A stretch of 64,000 nt of DNA from Rhynchopus euleeides (GCA_963210315.1 OY723255.1:2108001-2172000), one strand, 5' to 3'; shown: positions 18,784 through 28,779, numbered from the stretch's first letter. Notes: a model not told the origin generated them from the letters alone. A program made the numbers and translations.

Positions 18784-19437
18784 TACCCCCCCCCCTGTAA
18801 TGTTCAAAATAGGTAGGCTTGCGTATGTGTGCGTACGCGTTTTCGGCGACACCAGTTTCAGTAATTTCTTCCACATCACTTTTCAGCCCCACTTGCTGTC
18901 CTCAAGGATCCGAGCTGATCCCAATCGCACAATCGGCTTCCTCCACCCCGCTACAACTGACTCTCTCGGTTCTGCAGGCAGGCACCGAGCGGGCGTTTGG
19001 TCTGACACATTCATTCAATTGAGCCTCATGCGCATTCTTCAGCACTCCGGCGTGCTGCAGGCTGCACTCAGGACAACCGTTGTCCGCACCCGGGTCCCGA
19101 GGCTGTGGGTGATGAAGTGGAGTGTGTGGGGTCGCAAGATCTTTTGTTTTAGTTCACCCGAAGTAGAAACAGCGAGCTGAGTGGTGTGTGTGTGTCGACA
19201 CTAATATAAAAAGATTCACGTGTGTGTGTGTGCATCACAAAGCTCGTTGCTTGCGACACATGCCTCGTCACCCCCTACGCCACCCACCCTCACGACGTCC
19301 CCCTCTCCACCCTTGACAATGCACACCCGAGACCTGCTGAGACCCGAGTTGATTGACATACAGCGCCAAACCGCAGCAGGGCGTGTGGGGCACACCCCAC
19401 GCGCACACCACCTCCCACACAGCCCCCTTGCGGCACC
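18784..19437. other. Intergenic, no recognised gene
   Basis: The right copy of the C10TGTA duplication is at 18786-18799. A short GT tract is near 19180-19230. The last ~200 bp resemble the region before 8280 (C-rich, CCACACAGCC) and form the 5' flank of the small gene. Confidence 0.45.
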
Positions 19438-19782
19438 ATGCCTGAGAGAGGTGCGAAGAAGGGGAGGTGCGTGACGTCCCCCGCAGCGGAGCCGGGCACT
19501 CCCCCACAGAGCGCTTCGCAGCGGGGTCGCGTCACAGCCTGTCCGGTGCAATCGCCTGCGACCCCGGGTGCTGTGGGTGGGTCCCTGGAGGGGGGCATCG
19601 CGGCGGAGGCGGGCCCGGCCGTGGCGAAGGCACTCACCACCAGCCCCACAGAGCCCGCAGGTGTCGAACCCAGCAGCAAGAGTATGGCAGCACCATGCAA
19701 GGAACAATTTTTTCGTGTGTGTTACCGTGGGGAAGCGCCAAGCCATTGGAGTGTTGCTGTGGCTAGGAATTGGTGGTGGTAA
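19438..19782 (+). CDS. Small basic Pro/Ala-rich protein, 114 aa, copy 2
   Basis: It is paralogous to 8280-8609: ERGAKKGRCV, EPGTPPQSAS, PVQSPATPGAVG, SLEGGIAAE and VEPSSKSMAAPCK are all shared. Differences are mostly substitutions with the frame kept over about 90 codons, which argues for past coding use. The KRRRV patch of copy 1 is QRGRV here. The tail after MAAPCK (FFRVCYRGEAPSHW) is unrelated in frame, although DNA similarity continues downstream. It precedes a UBL-WD40 gene by about 110 bp. I do not recognise the function. Confidence 0.45.
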   Translation: MPERGAKKGRCVTSPAAEPGTPPQSASQRGRVTACPVQSPATPGAVGGSLEGGIAAEAGPAVAKALTTSPTEPAGVEPSSKSMAAPCKEQFFRVCYRGEAPSHWSVAVARNWWW

Positions 19783-19861
19783 CTTTTCGATAGTTCGATG
19801 GCGCGCTGCCCAACTGGGAACTGCGTGATGTTGTGTGCAAGCTTGCGACCCGACAGATCGA

Positions 19862-19889
19862 CACTCTCGTCCAACCACCCCCACCACAG
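19862..19889 (+). promoter_or_regulatory. Splice-acceptor-like C-rich tract and CAG
   Basis: The tract CACTCTCGTCCAACCACCCC then CACCACAG ends 2 nt before ATG 19892, exactly as at 8753/8756. Confidence 0.5.
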
Positions 19890-19891
19890 GC

Positions 19892-21028
19892 ATGGACGGT
19901 CCCACCGTGGACGTGACTGTGCGTCACACGGGGACCGGTGACAGCTGTGTTATCGGTGTTCCGGAAGGCGGGACCGTGGTCAGGCTGAAGGCGGATGCGC
20001 TGGAGGAGATGTTCCCGGGTTCTATCGACGCATCCCGCGAGGCTGCATACGTCGCAGCACACATCGAAGGGTGTGAGGAGGAGCTGGACGATGAAGAGCG
20101 CGTTGCCGACACGGGTCTGGAGGACGGGGGTGCTGTCAAGCTCGTCCCACGCTGGCCCACAGTCAAGGCCCCCGCTGTCTACTCAAGTGCGCATGGCAAA
20201 ATCAGATGGATCGCACTGTCGGGGTGTGGGACGCTTTGTGCAGTGTGTTACCGCAACGGACACATCACTGTGTTCGACACCACCACCGCTGCTGTGGTGG
20301 CGGACTTAGCACACGGCGGCAACGAGGTTATATATTGCACAGCGTTCTCAGTCTGTGGGACGTGGTTGGCAACGTGCTCTTCTGACGGCACCATCTGCGT
20401 GTGGCTGACTTCAACATGGGAGGAGGGGTACATGCTGGACCATAACAACACCAGAGTGTGGAGTGCAGGGTGGACACACTGCGGACGTCTGGTGTCCGGA
20501 GACGTCAAAGGCAAAGTGCGTGTGTGGGACTTGAAGGGTCCACCGAGCGCCACAGTACTGGAGGGTCACAGCAAGGGCGTTCGCAGCATTGCTGTGTCGG
20601 GCACGAGGATCTTCAGCGGGTCATCTGACAAGACCATCCGTGTGTGGGACATCAACACCCTCACACACACACACACCCTGGACGACCACACTGCTTGGGT
20701 GACCTGCATCGCACTGACTCAAGACGAGCAGCACCTGGTGTCGTGCTCTTTCGACGAGTCACTCAAGGTGTGGTGCACAACCACCCTCAGCTGCCTGCGT
20801 ACTGTGCAGCTGCACGACTCTCCCACCTCACTTGCTGTGTCACAGCCAGGTGATGTTGTTGCTGTGGGTACTCTTGCCGATGGTACCACACTGTACCGCC
20901 TCAGCACAGGTGTGTGTCTGGGGAAGCTGGACACAGACGGTATTGGTGTTGCATTCAGCATCTGTGGGAGGTGGGTCTTCACACCAACCAGCCACAAAGC
21001 TTCTGTCTCTGATTGGTGTTCTCTCTAG
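19892..21028 (+). CDS. UBL-WD40 protein, 378 aa, intact
   Basis: Residues 1-~90 form the UBL: VDVTVRHTGTGDSC, VVRLKADALEEMFPGS, then EELDDEERVADTGLEDG, which resembles the conserved end of ubiquitin-like folds. Seven WD40 blades follow, ending IRVWD or LKVW in blades 4 and 5 and shortened in 6 and 7, enough for one closed propeller. WD40 propellers bind proteins or peptides; there is no enzyme domain, signal peptide or membrane segment, so a soluble adaptor is likely. Blade-face residues differ from its paralogs (GHSKGVRSIAV, SSDKTI, DHTAWVTCIAL, SFDESL). The start matches the copy at 8756, including the extra GPT after Met-Asp. The C-terminus is KASVSDWCSL instead of the usual VCAVSS-type end. 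Confidence 0.9.
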   Translation: MDGPTVDVTVRHTGTGDSCVIGVPEGGTVVRLKADALEEMFPGSIDASREAAYVAAHIEGCEEELDDEERVADTGLEDGGAVKLVPRWPTVKAPAVYSSAHGKIRWIALSGCGTLCAVCYRNGHITVFDTTTAAVVADLAHGGNEVIYCTAFSVCGTWLATCSSDGTICVWLTSTWEEGYMLDHNNTRVWSAGWTHCGRLVSGDVKGKVRVWDLKGPPSATVLEGHSKGVRSIAVSGTRIFSGSSDKTIRVWDINTLTHTHTLDDHTAWVTCIALTQDEQHLVSCSFDESLKVWCTTTLSCLRTVQLHDSPTSLAVSQPGDVVAVGTLADGTTLYRLSTGVCLGKLDTDGIGVAFSICGRWVFTPTSHKASVSDWCSL

Positions 21029-21403
21029 TGGGGCAACGGAGCAGGGCAACCAAAGTCCCGCCTCGCCCTGAGCCCCGATTATGGAAATGTGCTGTGTAAC
21101 GTGATGGCAGCACTTCGACAGCCTCTTCTGCTCCTGTGCTTGTCCTGCGCCCTTGCTTTCTTGCCTCCGGCAACACAACACCTCCTTGCCCCTGCTGGTT
21201 GGACGCAGCGTGAACTGCATCAGGTCTGCAACTCCTCAGGATGACACAGTGCTTGCAGACAGCCTCTCCCCCCCCCCCTCCCACCACGCCGTCCCCTGCC
21301 GCATCTCACGTCACGTGCCTGTGCTTGCTGCCTACCTCGCTGACCCACCCACCAACACCCTCTGGAGCAGCACCGTGCAGTTGTGGGGGAAGAGAAGGGA
21401 ACC
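21029..21403. other. Intergenic 5' flank
   Basis: No gene is seen. A C-rich stretch at 21266-21300 and ACCCACCCACC at 21345 could serve as leader acceptor tracts; GTGCAG at 21377-21382 is the nearest AG before ATG 21404. Confidence 0.45.
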
Positions 21404-22525
21404 ATGGATGTGACTGTTTGTCATACCGGGAGCGGGCACAGCTGTGTCGTCGGAGTTCCGGAAGGCGGGACCGTGGTCAGGCTGAAGGCGGATGCGCTGG
21501 AGGAGATGTTCCCGGGTTCTATCAACACATCCCGCGAGGCTGCATACGTGGCAGCACACATCGAAGGGTGTGAGGAGGAGCTGGACGATGAAGAGCGCGT
21601 TGCCGACACGGGTCTGGAGGACGGGGGTGCTGTCAAGCTCGTCCCACGCTGGCCCAACGTCAAGGCCCCCGCTGTCTACTCATCGACGCATGGCAACTGC
21701 ATTTACTGCATCACACTGTCGAGGTGTGGGACGCTGTGTGCTGTGGGTTACACCAAAGGGCACGTCACTGTGTTCGACACCACCACCGCTGATGTGGTGG
21801 CGGGCTTGTCGCACAGCAACCTTCCTATAGGTTGCACAGCGTTCTCTGTCTGTGGGACGTGGTTGGCAACGTGCACATTTTCCGACACCATCTGCGTCTG
21901 GCTGAGAGGAACGTGGGAGGAGGTGTGCAGGATACGCCACAACACCGTGTACAGCGCAGCGTGGACACACTGCGGATGTCTGGTGTCCGGAGACGGCAGA
22001 GGCAAAGTGCGCGTGTGGGACTTGAAGGGCACACCGAGCGCCACAGTGATGGAGGGTCACAGCAAGGCTGTTGACAGCATTGATGTGTCGCGCACGAGGA
22101 TCTTCAGCGGGTCAGGGGACAAGAGCATCGTGTGGGACATCAACACCCTCACACACACACACACCCTGAACCACGGGGATCCCGTGTCCGGCATCGCCCT
22201 GACTCAGGACGAGCAGCGCCTGGTGTCGTGCAGTACCGACGGGGCAGTCAAGGTGTGGTGCACAACCACCTTCAGCCGCCTGCTTTCTGTGCGACTGGAC
22301 TGTAGAGCCCATTCACTTGCTGTGTCACAGCCAGGTGATGTTGTTGCCGTAGCGGGTCCGTCCGGGAAAGCCACTAGACTGTTCCGCCTCAGCACAGGAG
22401 AGTGTCTAGGGAAGGTGAACTCGCGGGGTGCTGGTGTGGCACTTAGTCTCTGCGGGAGGTGGGTCTTCATCCTAGCAACCGACAGTTCTGTCTCTGTGTG
22501 TGATGTGTCTTCCATTTCACCCTGA
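21404..22525 (+). CDS. UBL-WD40 protein, 373 aa, intact
   Basis: UBL at residues 1-~86 (VTVCHTGSGHSCVVGVPEGG; one codon shorter at SINTSREAA), then seven blades. It ends in VCDVSSISP followed by TGA in the CACCCTGAGTGCAGTG context shared by the family. Blade 4 reads DKSIVWDI, lacking the Arg of IRVWD found in paralogs, a 3-nt deletion that keeps the frame. Face residues are distinct (GHSKAVDSIDV, SGDKSI, HGDPVSGIAL, STDGAV). It lies 375 bp downstream of the gene at 19892 in the same orientation, so the two are a tandem pair. It was probably made by duplication and later diverged mainly in the propeller. Confidence 0.9.
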   Translation: MDVTVCHTGSGHSCVVGVPEGGTVVRLKADALEEMFPGSINTSREAAYVAAHIEGCEEELDDEERVADTGLEDGGAVKLVPRWPNVKAPAVYSSTHGNCIYCITLSRCGTLCAVGYTKGHVTVFDTTTADVVAGLSHSNLPIGCTAFSVCGTWLATCTFSDTICVWLRGTWEEVCRIRHNTVYSAAWTHCGCLVSGDGRGKVRVWDLKGTPSATVMEGHSKAVDSIDVSRTRIFSGSGDKSIVWDINTLTHTHTLNHGDPVSGIALTQDEQRLVSCSTDGAVKVWCTTTFSRLLSVRLDCRAHSLAVSQPGDVVAVAGPSGKATRLFRLSTGECLGKVNSRGAGVALSLCGRWVFILATDSSVSVCDVSSISP

Positions 22526-22564
22526 GTGCAGTGCCCCGGAGCCTTTGTTCCCTGCCTTGTGTCC

Positions 22565-22720
22565 CGATTTTGCTTTTTACACACACCTGTGGGCAGAATG
22601 TGTCACTCCACCACAGCCAAACGTGCTCCGCACACCACTAGCCTCCCCCATCACAGGAGTTGAGGCATGGTGTTGAAGCGTAAGGCACCACAAACAAAAT
22701 ACGAGCAAATATCGGCTGTA
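22565..22720 (+). repeat. Divergent family A repeat at WD40 3' end
   Basis: TTTTACACACACCTGTGGGCAGAA, CCAAACGTGCTCCGCACACC and ACAAACAAAATACGAGCAAA align with the family A copies. It lies 40 bp after the WD40 stop. Confidence 0.6.
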
Positions 22721-23380
22721 CTGGAGTGACATTTTCTTCCCTCCCAACAAAGTAATTGACCTGGCGACAGCTGTGCGGTGCATCTGAGGCAAGAAGAGGG
22801 CAAAGAATCGACGCGGCTAAGTGTTGCAAATACGTGGCGAAAAGGTAACAACCATCGCACGTAGCAGGACAAACGTTCCCCCCCTCCCCCACGCAGGGCT
22901 TTTCCTAATTCTGGGGGTCCGGGGGGCTGGTGACTGAAATCAGATACAAAAAAGCGCGCGACTGAGGCACCTTACTGGGGGGCTCAAAACTGACCCGCAC
23001 CCCCGCACATGACTGGCGGTGTTGCAATATTTGAGCTCCGTGCGGATCGTAGTGAGGTCATTTTGGACAGGCACCCTCCCATTGTCCATTGATCCACCCT
23101 GCACAGCATATCTGGTGGTGACAAAAAGGACTAACATTGCAAGAAGGTGCTGGGAGACTTTCTTTTCCATTCACTCTCGTCCCGACAATCAAATACCACC
23201 AACAGGCCAATCAATGTCGCTAGGTCCGGGGCACGACGTGCCTATTGAGAGACGGGCGAGAGTGATGGAGGTCAACTATGTGTCATACTTGTTGTTCTGT
23301 TTCACCCACCCCCCCACCCCCACCCCAGCCCCAGCCCCAACCCAAAGGGATGACATCTTTTCCTCTTTTGAGCACATTTA
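22721..23380. other. Intergenic: leader fragment and repeat D
   Basis: A partial leader repeat (GACAGCTGTGCGGTGCATCTG) lies at about 22762-22805. Repeat D (AAAAAGGACTAACATTGC to TTCCATTCACTCTCG) at 23118-23192 recurs at 52748-52826. A CCCCAGCC short tandem lies at 23311-23340. No gene is seen. Confidence 0.5.
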
Positions 23381-23514
23381 TGATGCGTAAAAGTGTAGGA
23401 GTGCTTCCGACGATCCTGTTCCTTTTCTGTGTGTCTAGCTATCTCGTGTTCACATGTGCTCCACACCCACATCAAAGCAGCAGGCTCCAGGGTGGTGGAA
23501 GCGTCAACGCATCA
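23381..23514 (+). repeat. MITE-like element family T, copy 1
   Basis: It is a 134-bp unit with imperfect terminal inverted repeats, TGATGCGT...GTGCTTCC at the left and GGAAGCGTCAACGCATCA at the right. The interior has CCTTTTCTGTGTGTCTAGCT and GTGCTCCACACCCACATCAA. Other copies are at 25181, 49598, 51257 (degenerate), 55523 and 63492-63718. Flanks GAGCACATTTA at the left and GGTTGCTACGCTTTT at the right are also shared, so the mobile unit may be longer (~190 bp). Confidence 0.75.
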
Positions 23515-23625
23515 TTAAGGAAGACGGAAGCACGGTTGCTACGCTTTTCCTCATCCCACACCAACTCCCCACCGCTACCGCCCCCAGCCCCTTTCTTTCT
23601 TCTTCTTCTTTATATTTGTACCTAG

Positions 23626-23724
23626 GGGGGGTCTTCGCTACAGGGTGATCGTCAGTGCATTTTGGTGCAATTCCTGTTGAATTGGCTGAAAACTGACGAA
23701 GTTTGTCGACCAGCGAAGACCCCC
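23626..23724 (+). repeat. MITE family S, copy 1
   Basis: Terminal inverted repeats GGGGGTCTTCGCT and AGCGAAGACCCCC enclose GTCAGTGCATTTTGGTGCA. Other copies are at 27340-27457 (reverse), 28245-28353 (divergent) and 36073-36180. Confidence 0.85.
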
Positions 23725-23725
23725 A

Positions 23726-23934
23726 GGGTACCCCGAGAGAATGTCACCCCCTGGGTGACCATGGAGAATGTCACTCCCCCTCGGCCTCCGCTTGGGGGGT
23801 GACATTCTCCAACGGCCACCCTGTACAGAGGGGGGTGACATTCTTCAACGGTTGCCCTGTGTAGCGGCTGGGAAGAATGTCACCCCCCCTCGGCCCTGGG
23901 CCCTCGAGGGGGGTGACATTCTCTCGGGGTACCC
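23726..23934. repeat. GTCACCCCC hairpin family, cluster 3
   Basis: Outer arms GGTACCCCGAGAGAATGTCA and its complement TGACATTCTCTCGGGGTACC enclose four more GTCACCCC or GGGGTGAC motifs. It abuts the family S element. Confidence 0.8.
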
Positions 23935-25180
23935 TCGGTACCAGTTACGAGCGATGAAGCGTAGCGAAGCCGCGAAGTAACGAAGGAAATCGTACGACTG
24001 AAGCTTTATAAGGATCGCCTTCATGCCACAGGTGTGTGCGCTACTTCCTGCCCCCTTAGCGTCGCTGCAGCACCCCTTTCTTTCTTCTGGGTTCTCGCGA
24101 TCGACGAATACCCGCTGATGCTTCTCCCCTTTCTCTGATTTGCAGACACAAAGTTTCTTCTTCTTTTTATTTTTGTAAGTTCGGCGTAGCCACTCAGGAA
24201 ACTCTTCACCGTGCGGATCCTTGCGAACACTTCGCACGCCCGGCAGGCTAGTGGGGTGTTCTGCGTTCGAAGAAATTCGACTGTCGTTGCCCCGTCACAC
24301 CCCACTCACCCGTTCCCAACCCCGACACCCCCGTTACACTCCTCGAGGTGCATCGCGGCCGGCAACAAGGGGTGTTCTGCGTTCGAAGAACACAAACTGT
24401 CGTTGCTACCTTCTCTCTTGAGATTCACTCGGTTGCATTAGTTTCTGTTGTACTTCCTGCCCCCTTAGCGTCGCTGCGCATGACGCTGGGGGGCTCGGGG
24501 GTACGAAGTTCACACTCCGAATGCCCAGGGTGGTGTAGCAGAAAAGAGGGTTTTTGACTACGAACGTACTACGAAATATGGGGGCATCTCCTACACCACA
24601 GGGGAGGCCGCAGTGACCGACACAGAAATTGTGACCCCGAGGGGTCAGAGAGAGAGACAGAGATCTGAGGAAGAAGTATCGCGGGTGAGGAGATTGACCT
24701 CGGGTGAGCAGGCTGCCCTCTCTTACCCTTTTTGTGTGTTTTCCCACTTGCTCGCAGTGCTGCCAGCAAGGTTGGAAGGGAACCTCTGAGGACACCCACC
24801 ACCATTCAGCAGCCCGGCTTCGGTGGCGGTTTCCTCACGGGTCCCCCGTAACGTATCGACAGTTCTACTGCAGACAGCTTCCCTCCTCACCCCATCCATT
24901 GCCGCCCTCTGATTTATACCGCCTCCTAAAGTGACCCCCTTCGTTCCGGGGATATGCACACTTGTAGCACACGAGAGAGAGAGCGAGAGATAGGTGGGGT
25001 TATGGCGTACTTCACCGATGCAGTATCTTTCAACGACGGTCTGTGCCACCCTCCCATGCAGCACAGGCAGGAGAGCGAAACCGTGCGGTGCCACGTAGAG
25101 AGCGGGAGTAGGATAGCTGGCCCAGTTCTTCTCAAGGTCCCCCACCCCCAACCCAACTGGCTTTTTTTGAGCACAAGTCA
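23935..25180. other. Intergenic with short direct repeats, no recognised gene
   Basis: GGGGTGTTCTGCGTTCGAAGAA occurs at 24253-24274 and 24369-24390. TACTTCCTGCCCCCTTAGCG occurs near 24045 and 24455. A stretch at 24097-24160 (CGCGATCGACGAATACCCGC, then CTGATTTGCAGACACAAAG) recurs at 40635-40700 and resembles a splice-acceptor region. A GA-rich run lies at 24645-24665 and 24970-24990. Open frames show no family features. Confidence 0.5.
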
Positions 25181-25317
25181 TGATGCGTAAAAGTGTAGGA
25201 GTGCTTTCCGGCGATCCTGTTTGATTTTCTGTGTGTCGAGCCATCTCGTGTTCGCATCGTGCTCCACACCCACATCAAATCGGCAGGCTCTAGGGTGGCG
25301 GAAGCGTCAACGCATCA
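25181..25317 (+). repeat. MITE-like element family T, copy 2
   Basis: TGATGCGTAAAAGTGTAGGA at the left and GGAAGCGTCAACGCATCA at the right are typical of the family. It ends about 100 bp before the leader tract of the hydrolase gene. Confidence 0.75.
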
Positions 25318-25369
25318 TTAAGGAAGAAGGAATCACGGTTGCTACGCTTTTGAGTGTGTGCTGCCCCAC

Positions 25370-25421
25370 CTCCCCCACCCTCACCGCCACCACCACCACC
25401 ACCACCACCACCCCCCACCAG
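25370..25421 (+). promoter_or_regulatory. C-rich tract with CAG acceptor before hydrolase gene
   Basis: A CCACC-repeat tract of about 45 nt ends in CCACCAG at 25421, 13 nt before ATG 25435. This decides the start: the upstream in-frame ATG at 25354 would encode a Pro-only stretch across the tract. Confidence 0.5.
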
Positions 25422-25434
25422 GGGCCGACACCTA

Positions 25435-27270
25435 ATGGGTCCCGCCCGCCACACCCCGTCGGCGGTGCCCACACATGGCGATGCTGCACCGTCCACACCT
25501 CCCCCCCGCTCACCCGGATCCTTCACCTCAGGCGAGAAGTCAATGTCCCTGATGCCGGGTCCCGGCAGCGCCCGCCCGCAGGGCGACCTGACACCGGACA
25601 TCACCACAGCCCGCACCGTGGGACCTGTGCTCTACATCGCTGGCTGGATCGCCTGGCTGGGCCTCTTCGTCATGGCGGGGAGATACCCGCCGCAGCACGG
25701 CTACGTCTGGCCGCACATCGCAGCGTGGTGCGGCCTCCTCACGACCCTCTGCGCTGCTCTCTTTGTCCCGGTCCCTGCACCTCTCGGGTCTGGCGTCGTG
25801 CCGCTCCCCCTCCCTGACCCGATCCTTGCGATCCACCAGGAGGTGTTCTGCTTTGCCTTCCTCGTTGTCTACGCCATCCTCAACGCCCAGGGCAAGTGGG
25901 AGACCCGCTGGTGCCTCGTCTTCCCTCTCCTCTGCGCAGCCTTCGCATGCGTCAAGCGGTTTCTCTACCACCGAGCCTCGCTGAAGGTCGTGGCGGACAC
26001 CTCGGCCTGCCCCCCTCTCGCCTCCGAGATGACCCGCCGCACCCAAGGCGGCCTCCACGCCCCGCCTCTCTTCGGGACCTCCGTCCCGATCATCGGCATG
26101 ATCAGGTCCCGCCGTGCGGCAGACCACCTCCGGCACGACGTCGAGATCCCTTCCACCACCGAGACTGGGTGCTGCGGCAGCAGCAGCACGATACACCTCA
26201 GCATCTACACCAAGGCGACACCCTCCGCCACACCCAACACAGCGCCTCCAGGTCAGCATCAGGGGAGCAGCGCCACTCCTGGGTCCTATGGGACAGCCGG
26301 AGCGGACCCGGAGGCGGGTGAGGATGTGGTGGTCCCTTCGGGCATGCCTGTGCTGTTTTACATCCACGGGGGTGCTTGGGTTGGGGGGAGCCACAGCCGG
26401 AATGCGACGCTGGGGTTCACCCGGAAGCTTGCGGAGGAGGGGTGGGTGGTGATATCCTGCTCCTATAGGAAGAAGAGGTGGCCGCTGCATCTGACGGACT
26501 GCGCGACGGGGCTCCGGTGGGCATACGACAACGCGGCGAAATATGGGGGGGACACGTCTGGGGGCATCCACCTCAGCGGCGCATCGGCGGGGGGGCAGAT
26601 TGCCGCGATGCTTGCCTCGCTCACCACTGCGGGGGGCGGGGATGCGATCCCCGCGGAGCTCTTCCCGACGTATTCACAGCTTAAGGGTGTCGTGCCGCTT
26701 TCCCTCCTCGCGTGGTATCCAGCGATGGATCCAAAGGATGACTGCAAAAAGGGGACCTCGTGGCCCTGGGGGGAGCAGATCTACGAATGGTTCTTCCGGC
26801 TTGCGGTCGGGATGGAGACCGGGTGGGACGCGGTGCAGCCCTGCTGGCTGATGAAGTCCGCCGACTGCCGGGGGTTCCCCCCGTGCCTGATCCTGCACGG
26901 GGTGGCGGACAGCGTGGTGCCGATGGAGCATTCCTCCCACTTCTTCCGCCACCTCGCGGAGCTGCGCCACCACGACCTGGACCTGCTGCTCCCGCTGCAC
27001 CACACCCGGCACAGCTTCGAGATCTGCGGCTCTCCCTTGATGGACAGAGCCCATGAGATCGCCGCAAGCTGGCTCCACGTCGCAGTCTCACGGGGCCCAC
27101 CCCCTCCCCCACACACCGGGTGCTGCAGCGTTGTATCCGATGGGGGTGGCGGTGATGCGGCCTGCCTGCCCGCGGTGGCGGGCGATACCTCCTGTGGTGT
27201 GGAGGAAGCTGCAACAGGAGCCGAGGCCTCTCGTGAGGAGTCGCGTGGCGGGCATGAGCCACTCTGTTGA
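25435..27270 (+). CDS. Membrane-anchored alpha/beta-hydrolase (esterase/lipase-like), 611 aa
   Basis: Residues 1-60 are Pro/Ser-rich. Four hydrophobic segments (about 63-81, 94-115, 130-150, 158-176) predict a membrane anchor. The catalytic domain runs from about 300 to 550: oxyanion motif HGGAW (311-315), nucleophile elbow GASAG with Ser384, acid Asp492 in GVADSVVP, and His526 in RHSFE. These place it in the carboxylesterase/hormone-sensitive-lipase-like group (BD-FAE, arylacetamide-deacetylase and prenylcysteine-methylesterase relatives), which hydrolyse esters. The membrane segments suggest an endomembrane location and a lipid or prenylated substrate, but the exact substrate cannot be read. 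Residues from 553 on are a disordered Gly/Ala/Pro tail. No intron is apparent. Confidence 0.88.
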   Translation: MGPARHTPSAVPTHGDAAPSTPPPRSPGSFTSGEKSMSLMPGPGSARPQGDLTPDITTARTVGPVLYIAGWIAWLGLFVMAGRYPPQHGYVWPHIAAWCGLLTTLCAALFVPVPAPLGSGVVPLPLPDPILAIHQEVFCFAFLVVYAILNAQGKWETRWCLVFPLLCAAFACVKRFLYHRASLKVVADTSACPPLASEMTRRTQGGLHAPPLFGTSVPIIGMIRSRRAADHLRHDVEIPSTTETGCCGSSSTIHLSIYTKATPSATPNTAPPGQHQGSSATPGSYGTAGADPEAGEDVVVPSGMPVLFYIHGGAWVGGSHSRNATLGFTRKLAEEGWVVISCSYRKKRWPLHLTDCATGLRWAYDNAAKYGGDTSGGIHLSGASAGGQIAAMLASLTTAGGGDAIPAELFPTYSQLKGVVPLSLLAWYPAMDPKDDCKKGTSWPWGEQIYEWFFRLAVGMETGWDAVQPCWLMKSADCRGFPPCLILHGVADSVVPMEHSSHFFRHLAELRHHDLDLLLPLHHTRHSFEICGSPLMDRAHEIAASWLHVAVSRGPPPPPHTGCCSVVSDGGGGDAACLPAVAGDTSCGVEEAATGAEASREESRGGHEPLC

Positions 27271-27339
27271 AACGCGCGAGGTGGGGGGCGGGGGGGGGAG
27301 GTGGAGGGGGTGGTAGGCTTTGTCGCGTTTCGACATGAA

Positions 27340-27457
27340 GGGGGTTCTTCGCTGGTCGTTATTATGCTTCGTGTATGATTCTTCGTCAGTTTTCACCTAG
27401 TTTTCTTTAGGAAATGCACCAGCATGCACTGACGATCACCCCGTAGCGAAGACCCCC
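27340..27457 (-). repeat. MITE family S, copy 2 (reverse)
   Basis: Ends GGGGGTTCTTCGCT and AGCGAAGACCCCC. The interior is reverse-oriented (TGCACTGACGATCACC) relative to copy 1. It lies in the 3' flank of the hydrolase gene. Confidence 0.85.
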
Positions 27458-28244
27458 TAAAGTTTCATTCAAAAAGAGTACGGGTGTTGCTGTTTCCAGT
27501 CATGCTGCAAAGTTGTGGGGGGGGGGGGGCTACGGGGTCCTTCGGTCAGAATTGTGTGTGATAGTCTTTCGTGGACTTTCTGACACACGATGCGGGATGC
27601 AACGTGTGCATTACTACTGACACAGAGCGAAGGCCTTCTCCCCGTTGCCTCTATTACTGCTGCACTAGTTATCAAGAATCGTTCAATCGTTTTGAAAGGA
27701 GAGTCGAGAAAAGAGAGCAGAGAGAGAGCGCGATGCCTCGGTGCAAATCGCCCCACCTTGTGGAGGTGGATGCGGCGCGTGTGTGGCGGGGGAACTGTCG
27801 CGCAGCTGGGGGCAATGACGGACTCCCGCAAGCAGAGCGGGCGTGCCCACCTCTCTTGGGGCTTGGAGGGCCTGCTGCTGGCCTGCCTTCCCCTACCCGG
27901 TGGTGGCACAGGCGCTGATCCAAACAATAGATCCATGCTGTGTGCAGGTGACGCTTCGTTCCCATTCATGTGGTCCCCTCCCTGCCCCACGTGTCCCCTC
28001 CCCCACAACAGTCGGTGTGAGCTTGCCCGTGCCCTACTTCCGTTCAGTGAGATGTCTGTTGTGTTGTGCACAGCGGAAGCAGGGTCAGTGCCCTGCGCGG
28101 TGCTGATCAATAGCAGATACCTTTCTGTGTGTGCAGAGATCCAGGCAGACGTCCACAGAGGAGGTCGTAACGAGCAGAGGTGCCTTGGTGTGTTACACAC
28201 TACCGGAAATAACATTCATCTGTGTTTCTGCCTTCCAAACCCCT
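27458..28244. other. Gap between two family S elements, uncertain coding
   Basis: Overlapping frames are open on both strands (plus 27590-28246, minus 28215-27469). Neither has recognisable domains, and the plus frame runs into the next MITE. I see no supported gene. A G tract lies near 27517. Confidence 0.4.
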
Positions 28245-28353
28245 GAGGGTCTTCGCTAGAGGCAATTTTCCGGAAAAGTTCGGGCGCTTTTCGCCTAAAA
28301 ATAGGAGGAAATGCACCAAAATGCACTTTTTCGGCAGCCTAGCGAAGACCCCC
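28245..28353 (+). repeat. MITE family S, copy 3 (divergent)
   Basis: Ends GAGGGTCTTCGCT and AGCGAAGACCCCC are kept. The interior shares only GGAAATGCACCAAAATGCAC with the others. Confidence 0.8.
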
Positions 28354-28481
28354 CTTTGCTATCTTCGTTTCTGGCAACATTCATGCTGCGTAAAGTGTGG
28401 GGGGTGATTCCGATGACCCTGATCCCTTTCTGATTCGATCGATCGCATGCTCCAACAGCGCGACAGCGAGGCGTTTTTTTT

Positions 28482-28719
28482 TGCACATAACACACCTGTG
28501 TGGTACGGGAAATGCTACGAGGAACGCGATGGACTCGGGACTGCTGCTGGCCTCTCTTGCTATGGTTTACTTATGTTTCGTGCTCCACCTGCTCCACCTC
28601 ATTCTGCACTTCAGATGATCCACTTCACGTGGGTTACGGGGTTTGGGACAACGATGATATGTTGTGTCCGACGACAAGGTAAGGTAAGCTCATCGAGGTA
28701 CACCAAACCGGAGTTGTCA
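28482..28719 (+). repeat. Direct repeat, left copy
   Basis: It starts TGCACATAACACACCTGTGT and ends AACCGGAGTTGTCA. The match extends a few bases beyond both ends. Confidence 0.9.
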
Positions 28720-28779
28720 AATCAAAAAAGACACACCGCCCGAGAGGCAATTGGTGTGACACAACAGCGATGACACAAC

